Shown in pieces: positions 50,400 to 59,898 of a stretch of 64,000 nt of DNA. The DNA lies in NCBI GenBank assembly GCA_947178215.1, contig CAMWXJ010000010.1:31636-95635 (forward strand). Direction: 5' to 3'. The stretch comes from an uncultured Porphyromonadaceae bacterium (GTDB taxonomy: Bacteria > Bacteroidota > Bacteroidia > Bacteroidales > Muribaculaceae). The number at the start of each line of letters is the position of its first letter. Positions within the stretch are counted from its first letter, which is position 1. The translations under genes were made by a program, and so were the position numbers. The notes beneath the pieces are model-generated. The model was not told where the DNA came from. It worked only from the letters and a program-made list of their open reading frames with translations, and searched no databases.

Positions 50400-51893
50400 A
50401 TGTCATTGACAAAACTGACGGCCGCCGAGGCTGCCGAGCTCATCCCCAACAACGCCAATGTCGGATTCTCCGGATTCACCGCCGGTGGTTCACCGAAGGT
50501 TGTTCCCTCAGCAATAGCGGCGCGAGCCGAAAAGCTCCATGCCGATGGCCAGGAATACAAAATCAACATATTCACGGGCGCATCGACCAACGAATGGGCC
50601 GACGGCGCGCTTGCACGTGCCAATGCCCAAGGCATCCGCACACCCTACCAGAATACTCCCGACCTGCGCAAGCGCATCAACTCCCACGACTGCCACTACT
50701 TTGACCTCCACCTCAGCGAGCTGGCACAGAAAGTGCGCTACAAGACTTACGGCGACATCGATTACGCTATAATCGAGGTGGCCGACTATAACGACAAAGG
50801 AGAGGTGGTGCTCGGCCTCGGCGTAGGCAACGTGCCTACTTTCGCCATGATGGCCAAGCACGTCATCCTCGAACACAACCACAAGCTCCCCAAGGGTCTC
50901 TACGGCTTCCACGACATCTATATCCCTATGGATCCCCCTCAGCGCCGCGAGATTCCCGTCTACACTCCGAGCGACCGCATCGGCAGCCCGGTGGTGAAAA
51001 TCGACCCCGCCAAGATTGTGGGTGTGGTTGACAGCGACAGCTACGACGGCATCCACGGCTTCACCGCCCCCGATGACGTGACCCTCCAGATCGGCGCCAA
51101 CGTGTGCGGGTTCCTGCTGGGCGAATATCGCGCCGGTCGCATCCCCCGCTCGTTCCTTCCGCTCCAAAGCGGTGTGGGCAACGTAGCCAACGCCGTGCTC
51201 TACGGCCTGGCCGAGAACCACGAGATTCCACCGGTGGAGATGTATACCGAGGTAACCCAGGACGCAGTGATTGAGCTGATGAAGATGGGCCGCTGCCACT
51301 TCGCTTCGTCGTGCTCGCTCACCATCAGCGACGCCATGGAGCAGGAGGTGCTCTCCAACCTCGAATTTTTCCGCGACAAGATGGTGCTCCGTCCCGCCGA
51401 GATAAGCAACAACCCCGAGGTGATACGCCGACTCGGCATCATCGCCATGAACACCGCTCTCGAAGCCGACATCTTCGGCAACATCAACTCCACCCACGTG
51501 GTAGGCACCAAGATGATGAACGGCATCGGCGGCTCCGGCGACTTCACACGCAACGGCTACATCTCTATTTTCTCATGCCCCTCTGTCACCAAGGGCGGCG
51601 TGATAAGCAACATTGTGCCTATGGTGAGCCACGTGGATCACACCGAGCACTCTGTCGACATCCTCATCACCGAGCAGGGTGTGGCCGACCTCCGCGGCAA
51701 AGACCCCGTGCAGCGCGCTCACGAAATCATCAACAACTGCGCCAACCCGATGTACCGTCCGCTCCTCAACGACTATCTCAAACTCGGCAAGGGCGGCCAG
51801 ACACCCCACACCCTTGCGGCTTCGCTCGGCTTCCACACCGCGTTCCTCGAAACAGGCTCTATGGCCAACTGCGATTGGAGTCGCTATGAATAA
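50400..51893 (+). CDS. Acetyl-CoA hydrolase / succinate:acetate-type CoA-transferase
   Basis: A 497-aa cytoplasmic enzyme of the family I CoA-transferase group that includes Ach1/Cat1. Conserved parts are ANVGFSGFTAGGSPKVVP (about 20-37), a glycine-rich GLGVGNVPTF, MYTEVTQDAVIEL (about 281-293) with the probable catalytic Glu, and GIGGSGDFTRNGYISIFSCPS near 380. It probably moves CoA between acetate and succinate or propionate in fermentation. The precise acids are not readable from sequence. GH25 and porU follow on the same strand. Confidence 0.92.
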   Translation: MSLTKLTAAEAAELIPNNANVGFSGFTAGGSPKVVPSAIAARAEKLHADGQEYKINIFTGASTNEWADGALARANAQGIRTPYQNTPDLRKRINSHDCHYFDLHLSELAQKVRYKTYGDIDYAIIEVADYNDKGEVVLGLGVGNVPTFAMMAKHVILEHNHKLPKGLYGFHDIYIPMDPPQRREIPVYTPSDRIGSPVVKIDPAKIVGVVDSDSYDGIHGFTAPDDVTLQIGANVCGFLLGEYRAGRIPRSFLPLQSGVGNVANAVLYGLAENHEIPPVEMYTEVTQDAVIELMKMGRCHFASSCSLTISDAMEQEVLSNLEFFRDKMVLRPAEISNNPEVIRRLGIIAMNTALEADIFGNINSTHVVGTKMMNGIGGSGDFTRNGYISIFSCPSVTKGGVISNIVPMVSHVDHTEHSVDILITEQGVADLRGKDPVQRAHEIINNCANPMYRPLLNDYLKLGKGGQTPHTLAASLGFHTAFLETGSMANCDWSRYE

Positions 51894-51905
51894 CCGCATC
51901 AGCGT

Positions 51906-52607
51906 GTGCGCCGACTGATTTACACAATCATCGCAGCGATGCCCCTCATTGCAGGGTGCCGCTCTGAGGTCGCCGGACCTCAGGCCGACACCTATGCGGT
52001 GAGGGGCATCGACGTGAGCGCCCACAACGGTGACATTGACTTCGAAGCCGTGCGCGACGCCGGCATCGACTTCGTTATCATCAAGGCGAGCGAGGGTACC
52101 GACTGGCAGGACCGCGCCCTCACACGCAACTACGCCCGCGCGCGCCGCGCCGGCCTCAAAGTGGGCCTCTACCACTTTTTTCGCTTCGATAGCCCCGGCG
52201 ACTTGCAGGCGCTCAACTTTGCCGATGCTGCGGCTGATCGCCGGCCCGACATGCCGCTCGTGATTGACCTGGAAGAGTTCGGCAACCCACGTTTCACCCC
52301 CACGCGCCATGTGCTCGACCGCCTCGATACCTGTCTCACCATACTCCGCCGCAGGGGCTACGATGTGATGATTTACACCAACAAGCGCGGCTATCAGCGC
52401 TTTGTCGACCGACGTTACGACTCTATCCCGCTGTGGCTATGCTCGCTCGGGGAGGGGAGTCCCGACAGCTTCGACTGGGTGATGTGGCAGCACAGCCACC
52501 GCGGCCATGTCGACGGCATCCGCGGCGACGTCGACCTCAACGTGTTCGGGGGCGACTCGGCCCAGTGGGCAGCCTTTACTTCTCGCCGTTTCCGCGACAT
52601 ACAATAA
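51906..52607 (+). CDS. GH25 lysozyme-like lipoprotein
   Basis: 233 aa. The start is the GTG at 51906, 12 bp after the preceding stop; it is the only start that keeps the signal (MRRLIYTIIAAMPLIAGC). The Cys at 18 suggests a lipoprotein. The GH25 barrel has RGIDVSAHNGDIDF (about 34-47), the catalytic pair region VIDLEEFG (about 118-125), GLKVGLYHFF and DWVMWQHSHRG. Such enzymes cut peptidoglycan between MurNAc and GlcNAc. It lies between a CoA-transferase and porU; cotranscription is likely by spacing. Confidence 0.9.
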   Translation: MRRLIYTIIAAMPLIAGCRSEVAGPQADTYAVRGIDVSAHNGDIDFEAVRDAGIDFVIIKASEGTDWQDRALTRNYARARRAGLKVGLYHFFRFDSPGDLQALNFADAAADRRPDMPLVIDLEEFGNPRFTPTRHVLDRLDTCLTILRRRGYDVMIYTNKRGYQRFVDRRYDSIPLWLCSLGEGSPDSFDWVMWQHSHRGHVDGIRGDVDLNVFGGDSAQWAAFTSRRFRDIQ

Positions 52608-52658
52608 CCGGCCACCCGCTGCGTTATGATTACGGGGGCGGTGCCTCGCCCTCAACAT

Positions 52659-55600
52659 ATGACAAAGCTCCTCCACACATTATATATGCGCATTGTCGTC
52701 GCCGTGGCGTGTGTCGCCGCCGGCGGCGTGTCGGCTCATGCTTTCGACACCGCAGTCTACGCCTCCCGTTCGGTTCTCGCCGACGGCCGCTGGGTGCGTA
52801 TTGCCGTCAACAGGAGCGGCCCGGTTCTTCTGAGCGCCGTCGACCTCCGCCGCATGGGTTTCGCCGACCCGGCGTCGGTGTGTGTCTACGGCTACGGAGG
52901 CGCGCGTATTCCCGATCTGCTCAGTGTCTCCAACTATGTCGACGACCTGCCGCAGGTGCCTTCGGAGGCTACGGTCCGGGGTGTGGTGTTTTACGCCCAA
53001 GGCCCAGAGACATACGGCTACGAAGGCGAGCGGGTGGTCCACACGCTTAATCCGTTCAGCAGTTACGGCTACTATTTCCTCAGCGACAGCAGCGACGCTC
53101 CGCGCCGCGAGCCGGCTTCCGAGGGGCTTGACGCCTCAGCAGGTGCGGGCGCAGTGACCTTTACCGCCACGGCATGGCACGAACTCGACGAAGTGAGTAT
53201 CGGTGGCAGCGGTCACCGGCTCTTCGGCGAGGATATGCGCTACACTCGCTCGCGCACAATCAACATCGCCATGCCGGGCCGCGTGGAGGGCACCGAAGTG
53301 TGGGCGCGCACCACTTTCGGCTCATCGCTCGGCACTGACGGCACTCTCGCTGTCGCCGTCAATGGCGAGGCCGACCCGTCGCCGGTCAGAATCGCGGCAG
53401 CCGGCGCCGGCAGCTACGGTGTGGCCACCACCTCGACGCGCACCTCAACTCCCTCAGGAACATCGCTCGCACTCGGCATCACATTCGACACCCGTGGCAC
53501 CGCAAGCGCCGCCCGCATAGATGCCGTCGACGTCAACTATACCCGCGCCCTCGCGCTCCCGGCTACGGGAGTACTCGCTTTCACGCTCCGCTCGTCGGAA
53601 GTGACGCTGGCGTGTGCCGACGCCGCTACCGTTCGCGTGTGGGACGTCACCGACCCGCTGTCGGTGAGCGCCATGCGCCTTACCGTTGCCGCCGACGGCA
53701 AGTCGGTAAGCTGGCGCTCCCCCTACGGAGGCCGCCGCAGTTATGTGGCATGGACCCCCGATGCTACCGGCTTCACACCGGTAGCCGTAACCGAGCCGGT
53801 TGCCAACCAGAATCTTCATGGTGCGCTATCGGGTGACGGGCTGCCCGACATGGTTATCATCGCGCCACGTGTGTTTGCCGTTCAGGCCGAACGTATTGCG
53901 GCCATGCACCGCGATGACCCGACTGAGCCGCTTGCCGTGAGCGTGGTCTATGCCGAGCAGGCCTATAACGAGTTTGGCTCGGGTTCGCCCGACATCAACG
54001 CTCTCCGCCGCCTACTGAAAATGGTTTACGACCGCGGCGTCGCGCACGGCCGCCCCCTGCGTTTCGCACTACTGCTCGGGCGCGCCACCTACGACAACCG
54101 CTCGCTTACGCAGGAGATGTGTGCCACAGGAGGCCAGACGTTGCCCACGTGGCAGACTGACGAGTCGCTGTCGGTCTACGACTCCTACTGCACTGATGAC
54201 ATACTCGCCATGCTCGCCGACGGCTCAGGCTCGCGGCTTGCCTCCGACGCTTACAATATAGCCGTGGGACGTATTCCTGCCGGTACTGTCGCCGTTCTCT
54301 CCGCGTATGTCGACAAGCTAGTCGCTTACCGTAGCCTCGTCGACGACCGTGGCTGGAAAAGCCGTGTGCTTCTTGTGGCCGACGACGGCAACCTCGGGCG
54401 TCATATGGAGCAGAGCGAGAGCATGGCCGCGGCCATGCTTGCTACCGACGGCGGCAGCCGCCTCGATGCAACAAAAGCTTACGTCGACGCCTTCGACCTT
54501 GTGGGTGGTGAGGCCACTGGTGCCCGCGAGCGACAGATGCGCGCGCTTGACGACGGCGTAGTGTGGTGGAATTACATAGGCCATGCGAGCCTCAATACCC
54601 TCACGAGCGAACGTATGCTCACACTCACCGACATAGGCGGTCTCTACCTGCGTCGGCAGCCGTTTTTCTACGGAGCGACATGCTCGTTTGCGCGCTGGGA
54701 CGGCAGTGAGCCGTCGGGTCTCGAACTCCTCGCCCTCAACGGCCAGGGGGGTGTCATTGCAGGCATCTCGGCCACGCGCGAGGTGTTCATAGAGCAGAAC
54801 GGCAATCTGAGCAACGCTATCGGTGCCGAGGCGTTCAAGCGCCGCGTCGACGGGTCGCTCCCCACCGTGGGAGAGTTCTATCAGGCCGCCAAAAACCGCC
54901 TCGCCTCGCCCGGAGGCACCTCCGACAGCAACAAGCTGCGCTATGTGCTGCTCGGCGACCCGGCCATGCGCCTCGCTACCCCCTCGGCCAATATCGAGGT
55001 AACGGAGATCGGGGGTGTCACAGCCGATGGCTCCGCCGAAGAGCCCCCTGTGATAATGGCGCGTCAGCATGTGACGATAAAAGGCCGCATCACCGATGGA
55101 GCAGGACGCCCACTCGATGACTTCAACGGTATCGTAGGCGCCACGCTCTATGACGCCGAATATTCCACGACCTCCAAGGGGCGCAAGACAGCCGCCGACG
55201 GCGAGGGCAAGCAGGTGACGTTTGAGGAGACCGGCCCGCGTCTGTACGCCGGACGCGACAGCGTGACCTCCGGACGCTTCTCGCTCTCGATAGCCATGCC
55301 CGACCAAGTGGCCGACAACTGGCGACCCGCCGCAATTTCGCTCTACGCCGTGGGGGCTGACGGCGTAGAGGCTGCCGGCACCAACCGCAACTTTTATGTC
55401 TATGGCTACGATGACACGGCCGAGCGCGACGTCATCTCCCCCGTAATCGAATATGCCTTCCTCAACCACCAAAGCTTCGTCGACGGCGACGCCGTGAACC
55501 CCTCGCCCATGTTTATCGCCAAGGTGAGCGACAACGAGGGCATCAACCTGTCGACCGCCGGCGTAGGCCGTCACATGAGCATCACCATCGACGGCACAGT

Positions 55601-56093
55601 CACCTACGACGACGTAGCACGGTTTTTCACCCCCATGGCTGACGGCTCAAACGGAGGCACCGTGGCTTATCCGCTCGACAATCTCGCCGAGGGGCACCAT
55701 GAGTTGATATTCCGCGTCTACGACACTTCGGGCAACTCGGCGCGCGCCACTATCGCTTTCGCCGTGGCCGAGGGGCTTGCCCCGAAGGTGTTCGAGGTAT
55801 ACACCGACGCCAATCCGGCGCGCATAGAGGCCAACTTTTATCTGCGTCACGATCGCCCCGACGCCATCCTCAACGTCACGATAGAGATGTTTGACCTACT
55901 CGGGCACATGGTGTGGACCTCCAAAGCCACCGACCGCTCCGACATGTTCACATCCGCTCCGATAAAGTGGGACCTGCGTGACATGGGTGGCCGAAGAGTG
56001 CAGCGCGGCATCTACGTCTACCGTGTCACGGTAAGCGACACCGGGGGCGTCCCCGCCACCGTTTCAGGCCGCATCGCCGTCGCCTCCGACTGA
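52659..56093 (+). CDS. porU: Type IX secretion sortase PorU (C25 peptidase)
   Basis: The start is placed at the ATG at 52659 (MTKLLHTLYMRIVVAVACVA), giving 1144 aa with a signal peptide; 52626 and 52686 are alternatives. A large N-terminal beta-rich region (about 30-390) is followed by the gingipain-like C25 domain. Its catalytic His is in WWNYIGHASLNTLTSE (H642) and Cys in FFYGATCSFARWDG (C675). The C-terminus has an Ig/FlgD-like module ending in GGRRVQRGIYVYRVTVSD. PorU cleaves the C-terminal signal of T9SS cargo and links it to A-LPS on the surface. No porV lies beside it. It is followed by a protease carrying a T9SS-like tail. Confidence 0.93.
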   Translation: MTKLLHTLYMRIVVAVACVAAGGVSAHAFDTAVYASRSVLADGRWVRIAVNRSGPVLLSAVDLRRMGFADPASVCVYGYGGARIPDLLSVSNYVDDLPQVPSEATVRGVVFYAQGPETYGYEGERVVHTLNPFSSYGYYFLSDSSDAPRREPASEGLDASAGAGAVTFTATAWHELDEVSIGGSGHRLFGEDMRYTRSRTINIAMPGRVEGTEVWARTTFGSSLGTDGTLAVAVNGEADPSPVRIAAAGAGSYGVATTSTRTSTPSGTSLALGITFDTRGTASAARIDAVDVNYTRALALPATGVLAFTLRSSEVTLACADAATVRVWDVTDPLSVSAMRLTVAADGKSVSWRSPYGGRRSYVAWTPDATGFTPVAVTEPVANQNLHGALSGDGLPDMVIIAPRVFAVQAERIAAMHRDDPTEPLAVSVVYAEQAYNEFGSGSPDINALRRLLKMVYDRGVAHGRPLRFALLLGRATYDNRSLTQEMCATGGQTLPTWQTDESLSVYDSYCTDDILAMLADGSGSRLASDAYNIAVGRIPAGTVAVLSAYVDKLVAYRSLVDDRGWKSRVLLVADDGNLGRHMEQSESMAAAMLATDGGSRLDATKAYVDAFDLVGGEATGARERQMRALDDGVVWWNYIGHASLNTLTSERMLTLTDIGGLYLRRQPFFYGATCSFARWDGSEPSGLELLALNGQGGVIAGISATREVFIEQNGNLSNAIGAEAFKRRVDGSLPTVGEFYQAAKNRLASPGGTSDSNKLRYVLLGDPAMRLATPSANIEVTEIGGVTADGSAEEPPVIMARQHVTIKGRITDGAGRPLDDFNGIVGATLYDAEYSTTSKGRKTAADGEGKQVTFEETGPRLYAGRDSVTSGRFSLSIAMPDQVADNWRPAAISLYAVGADGVEAAGTNRNFYVYGYDDTAERDVISPVIEYAFLNHQSFVDGDAVNPSPMFIAKVSDNEGINLSTAGVGRHMSITIDGTVTYDDVARFFTPMADGSNGGTVAYPLDNLAEGHHELIFRVYDTSGNSARATIAFAVAEGLAPKVFEVYTDANPARIEANFYLRHDRPDAILNVTIEMFDLLGHMVWTSKATDRSDMFTSAPIKWDLRDMGGRRVQRGIYVYRVTVSDTGGVPATVSGRIAVASD

Positions 56094-56124
56094 TGGTCCA
56101 CCACCCGGAGCAGGGCCGGAAAAA

Positions 56125-56156
56125 TTTGCAGAATAGGCCGAAGTCCATTAAATTTG
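56125..56156 (+). promoter_or_regulatory. Promoter of the M6 protease-recF operon
   Basis: TTTG (56125-56128), 20 bp, TAAATTTG (56149-56156). The predicted start is near 56162, so the ATG at 56161 is unlikely and the ATG at 56185 is the better start. Confidence 0.7.
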
Positions 56157-56184
56157 CGGTATGTTTTCACTTGGATTTTCACTA

Positions 56185-57915
56185 ATGCCGAAGCGGTTCG
56201 GAATTGCTGCGGCAGTTGCAATCGCCTCGACATTTACGTCGGTGGCGGTTCCCCCTCGTCCTACGCCCTACACGTTCACCAATTCGGCAGGCGAGAAGAT
56301 AGAAGTGCTTATTTCGGGCTCCGCCCGTGCGCACACTTACCGGTTGGCCTCCGACGGCACGCCTCTGGTGCGTGTCGGCGACCGTTTCTTTCTACCGGAA
56401 GCCGGGGCCGACGGGTCGGTGACGGCCTCGCGGTTTGAGGCGTCGCCGGTTATGTCGGCTGAGGCCGAAGCTTATCTCGCGTCGCTCGACCGTAGCGCCG
56501 TGGCGTCGACGCTCATCAAAGAGGCAGCCGCACATGCCGCCGTCAACGCCGGCTCGCGCGCTTATGCCGAGTCAAAAAGCCTCTTCCCCGCTCTGGGCTC
56601 GCCGCGCGGACTCGTCATCATAGTCGAGTATGCCGATGTCAAGCTGCGCATAGAGAATCCGGTGGAGCACTTCGACCGCATGATAAACGAGGAGGGTTAC
56701 AGCGGCGGCACGGCCCCCGGGTCGATACGCGACTATTTCGTCGCTTCGTCAGCCGGACGCTTTAACCCCGTGTTTGATGTCTATGGTCCGGTGACCCTTT
56801 CGCGCGAGCGCGCCTACTATGGCGGCAACGACGCCTGGGGCAACGACCGCAACGCGGGCCTCATGGCCTCGGAGGGATGCCGCCTGCTCGACGGCGAGAT
56901 TGACTTCACGCGCTATGACTACGACAACGACGGCTATGTCGACAACGTGTATGTGATTTTCGCCGGCGAGAACGAGGCCGACGGAGCCGCAGCCGAGACG
57001 GTGTGGCCCCACTGCTATCAGCTCGACTATGCCGGAGTGCCTGAAAGCGAGCGCACATTTGACGGAAAGATTGTCAACCTTTACAACTGCTCGTCGGAGT
57101 GGATGCTCGACTACCGCGGCCTCACCGATGGTCAGCCCGACAATATCAACACTTTCATCCACGAGTTCAGCCACGCCCTCGGCCTGCCCGACCTATACTC
57201 GACCGTAGCGAACGACGAGACTACTCCGCTAACTTGGAGCGTCATGGACGTGGGTTGTTACAGCGAAGTGCCGCCGCTCCACAGCGCCTATGAGCGCTAC
57301 GCTCTCGGCTGGGCCGACCCCGTGGAGCTTACGGGCGCATGCTCCGTGGAGATGTTGCCCATGCGTCTGTCAAGTCAGTCGCTGAGAATATCCACAGCCT
57401 CGCCCGACGAGTATTTCATTCTGGAGACGCGCGACCAGGCCGGATGGGACGCCTCGCTCCCCGGCAAAGGTCTGCTTATATGGCACATCGACTACGACCC
57501 ATACGTGTGGGACTACAATAGCGTCAACAACAATCCGGCCCACCAGCATGTTGACCTGATACGCGCCGACAACCGCAAAAACGAGATGTCGCTCCGCACC
57601 GACGCTTTCCCCGGCACGGCCGACCGCTATACTACCTTTACGCCAAAGTCGTGGAGTGGCAAGGAAATAAATCTGCCACTCAGCGGCATACGCCGCACGG
57701 GCGAGGGCAACAACAGCATCGCCTTCGACGTGGCGGGCGGCGGCGAGCCTTTGAAATGGAGCACCGGCATCGACGGCGTGGTCGTAGACAACGCCGACGG
57801 CCAGACAGAGCTTTACGATTTACGCGGAGTGCGCGTCGACCCGATGACCGCCGCTCCCGGCATGTATATACGGCGCGCCGCCGACGGCCGCACCGAAAAA
57901 GTAATTAAACGCTGA
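56185..57915 (+). CDS. Exported M6-family metalloprotease with T9SS-like C-terminal tail
   Basis: The start at 56185 (MPKRFGIAAAVAIAS) is chosen because the promoter -7 box ends at 56156 and transcription should begin near 56162; the upstream ATG at 56161 would be leaderless. This gives 576 aa with a signal peptide. The zinc motif is TFIHEFSHALGLPDLY (HEFSH at 326-330), as in immune-inhibitor-A-like M6 proteases; a Ca-binding-like DYDNDGYVDN lies near 245. The C-terminus ELYDLRGVRV...GMYIRR...KVIKR resembles a short type A T9SS sorting domain. It directly follows porU and is a plausible cargo. recF begins 5 bp after it. Confidence 0.87.
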   Translation: MPKRFGIAAAVAIASTFTSVAVPPRPTPYTFTNSAGEKIEVLISGSARAHTYRLASDGTPLVRVGDRFFLPEAGADGSVTASRFEASPVMSAEAEAYLASLDRSAVASTLIKEAAAHAAVNAGSRAYAESKSLFPALGSPRGLVIIVEYADVKLRIENPVEHFDRMINEEGYSGGTAPGSIRDYFVASSAGRFNPVFDVYGPVTLSRERAYYGGNDAWGNDRNAGLMASEGCRLLDGEIDFTRYDYDNDGYVDNVYVIFAGENEADGAAAETVWPHCYQLDYAGVPESERTFDGKIVNLYNCSSEWMLDYRGLTDGQPDNINTFIHEFSHALGLPDLYSTVANDETTPLTWSVMDVGCYSEVPPLHSAYERYALGWADPVELTGACSVEMLPMRLSSQSLRISTASPDEYFILETRDQAGWDASLPGKGLLIWHIDYDPYVWDYNSVNNNPAHQHVDLIRADNRKNEMSLRTDAFPGTADRYTTFTPKSWSGKEINLPLSGIRRTGEGNNSIAFDVAGGGEPLKWSTGIDGVVVDNADGQTELYDLRGVRVDPMTAAPGMYIRRAADGRTEKVIKR

Positions 57916-57920
57916 ACACG

Positions 57921-59036
57921 ATGACCCTCGACAGTCTGTCGCTTATCAGCTTCAAGAACATAGCGGAAGCTTCGCTCAGTTTCTCGCCGAAAGTCAACTG
58001 CCTGCTCGGCGACAACGGCATGGGCAAGAGCAATCTGCTCGACGCCATCTACACCCTTAGCTTTACCAAGAGCTTCACGATGGTCAACGACTCGATGCTT
58101 GTGCGCCGCGGCGACGAGTTTATGACCCTGCGCGGCGAGTACACCCGCAACTCCACCCCGGAGGTGGTGACGCTCGGACTCAAACCCGGACGCCGCAAGA
58201 GCCTGCGCCGCGGCGGCAAGGAATACAGCCGCCTCACGGAGCATATAGGGCTCTTTCCGGCAGTGTGCGTCATGCCGTCGGACATCGACCTGCTCCGCGG
58301 CCCCGGCGAGGAACGGCGCCGGTGGATGGACATGGTGATTTCGCAGAGCGACTCCCGCTATCTCGAAGCTCTTGTGCGCTATGCGGCCGCCCTCGAACAG
58401 CGCAACCGCATGTTGCGCGACGGGGTGGTTGACCACAATCTTTATGACGCCGTGGAGGCTGCAATGGAGCCGGCCGCGCGCTACATCCATGCCACCCGCA
58501 AGGCGTGGACGCAACGGCTCACCGAACTATTTAGCCGCAACTATGCCGCGATAGCCGGCGATACCGGCGAAGAGCCGGCCCTCGGCTTCGCCGGAGGCCT
58601 TGACCGCTCGCCCGACGGATCGCTCGCCACGCTGCTCGATGGTGCCCGCCGTCACGACGAGATTGTACGTCACACGTCGGTGGGACCTCACCGCGACGAC
58701 ATAGAGATGACGCTTGGCGGTATGCCGATACGCCGTACCGGCTCGCAGGGCCAGTGCAAGAGCTTCACCGTGGCTCTCCGCATGGCGCAGTATGAATTTC
58801 TCGCCGAGGCCACGGGACTCAAACCACTATTGCTGCTCGACGACATATTCGACAAGCTCGACGCCGGGCGCGTGGAGCGCATAATGACAATGGTGACGGA
58901 GAGCAACCGCTTCGGCCAGATATTCATCACCGACACCAACCGCACGCATCTCGACGACATAATGAGCCGCACAGGAGGCGACTACCGGCTGTGGACGGTC
59001 GACCGAGGCGTGTTCACACCCTCGCACATATCATAG
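57921..59036 (+). CDS. recF: DNA replication/repair protein RecF
   Basis: 371 aa, SMC-like ATPase that helps RecOR load RecA at gaps. Walker A is GDNGMGKSNLLDA (30-42), the signature motif is TGSQGQCKSF (about 273), and Walker B is LLLLDDIFDKLD (about 309-320). It is coupled 5 bp behind the M6 protease gene and 4 bp ahead of the DUF721 gene. It is not next to dnaA/dnaN/gyrB here, the arrangement seen in many other phyla. Confidence 0.96.
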   Translation: MTLDSLSLISFKNIAEASLSFSPKVNCLLGDNGMGKSNLLDAIYTLSFTKSFTMVNDSMLVRRGDEFMTLRGEYTRNSTPEVVTLGLKPGRRKSLRRGGKEYSRLTEHIGLFPAVCVMPSDIDLLRGPGEERRRWMDMVISQSDSRYLEALVRYAAALEQRNRMLRDGVVDHNLYDAVEAAMEPAARYIHATRKAWTQRLTELFSRNYAAIAGDTGEEPALGFAGGLDRSPDGSLATLLDGARRHDEIVRHTSVGPHRDDIEMTLGGMPIRRTGSQGQCKSFTVALRMAQYEFLAEATGLKPLLLLDDIFDKLDAGRVERIMTMVTESNRFGQIFITDTNRTHLDDIMSRTGGDYRLWTVDRGVFTPSHIS

Positions 59037-59040
59037 CGTC

Positions 59041-59331
59041 ATGAAGAGTTCGGAACCTGAACAGATAGGGGCAATCATAAGGCGGGTGGTCGACGAGCTT
59101 GGCCTCACCGACACCATGGATTGCCAGCGCGCCTGTTACCTGTGGCCCGAAGTCGTGGGGCCGGGCATCAACCGCTACACCCTTCGCCGTCGCGTCGAGG
59201 GCTCGGTGCTACATGTCTACATTTCGTCGGCTCCGCTGCGCAACGAACTCACTTTCATGCGCTCGCGCATCATAGCTTCGCTCAACGCCTTGATAGGCCG
59301 CGACGTTATAACTGATATTATAATCCACTAA
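59041..59331 (+). CDS. DUF721 / DciA-like protein
   Basis: 96 aa. It contains the DUF721 pattern (LWPEVVGPGINRYTLRRRVEGSVLHVYISSAPLRNELTFMR). Longer DciA proteins load DnaB helicase at origins; this small version has only the core domain. Its place between recF and a thioesterase, 4 bp and 2 bp spacing, is a common Bacteroidetes arrangement and fits a DNA role, unproven here. Confidence 0.88.
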   Translation: MKSSEPEQIGAIIRRVVDELGLTDTMDCQRACYLWPEVVGPGINRYTLRRRVEGSVLHVYISSAPLRNELTFMRSRIIASLNALIGRDVITDIIIH

Positions 59332-59333
59332 GC

Positions 59334-59825
59334 ATGACAACGACAACAACCCCCTCATACCTCACGAGCGACAATCCGCGCATACCCGCGGCCGACTATC
59401 CCTACCGCCACTGCATCGACATACAGACCCGCTTCACCGATTGCGACATGCTTGGCCATATCAACAACAACACTTTCCTGTCGTATATGGACCTCGGCAA
59501 AGCGCGCTACTTCGAGACCGCACTCGGCCCGCTCTTCGACTACAACAGGATTACCGTGGCCATAGTCAACATGAACATCGACTTTTACGAGCAGGCCTTT
59601 TTTGTAGAGCATCTGCAAGTGTGGACACGCGTCGTCTCCATAGGCACCCGCAGCATCACGTTTGAGCAGCGCGTGTTCAATTCCAAGACAGGCCACACGA
59701 AATGCCTTGCCAACACGGTAATGAGCTATTTCGACCCGGCGACGTCCAAATCAGCTCCGCTCGACCCGGCATGGGTGGCCGCCATTGAGGCGTATGAGGA
59801 GCGCGAACTCCGCAAAATAAAATAA
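59334..59825 (+). CDS. Hotdog-fold acyl-CoA thioesterase
   Basis: 163 aa. The 4HBT signature is TRFTDCDMLGHINNNTFLSYMDLGKARYF (about 32-60), with Asp before the helix as the catalytic residue. It likely hydrolyses short or aromatic acyl-CoA thioesters; the substrate is unknown. It is the last gene of the M6-recF-DUF721 cluster. Confidence 0.9.
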   Translation: MTTTTTPSYLTSDNPRIPAADYPYRHCIDIQTRFTDCDMLGHINNNTFLSYMDLGKARYFETALGPLFDYNRITVAIVNMNIDFYEQAFFVEHLQVWTRVVSIGTRSITFEQRVFNSKTGHTKCLANTVMSYFDPATSKSAPLDPAWVAAIEAYEERELRKIK

Positions 59826-59862
59826 TATGGCCGGCGGTGAGCCCCCAATGACAAATTATTGT

Positions 59863-59870
59863 TATTTTTG
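59863..59870 (+). promoter_or_regulatory. -7 box of deoC
   Basis: TATTTTTG, 29 bp before the deoC ATG. No -33 box at normal spacing is clear. Confidence 0.45.
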
Positions 59871-59898
59871 CATCTGACTCATAACACCACATCTGAAT

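Noticed and set aside
54318..55574. 418-codon ORF antisense to porU
   Set aside because: No motifs, runs through the catalytic His/Cys region of porU on the other strand.
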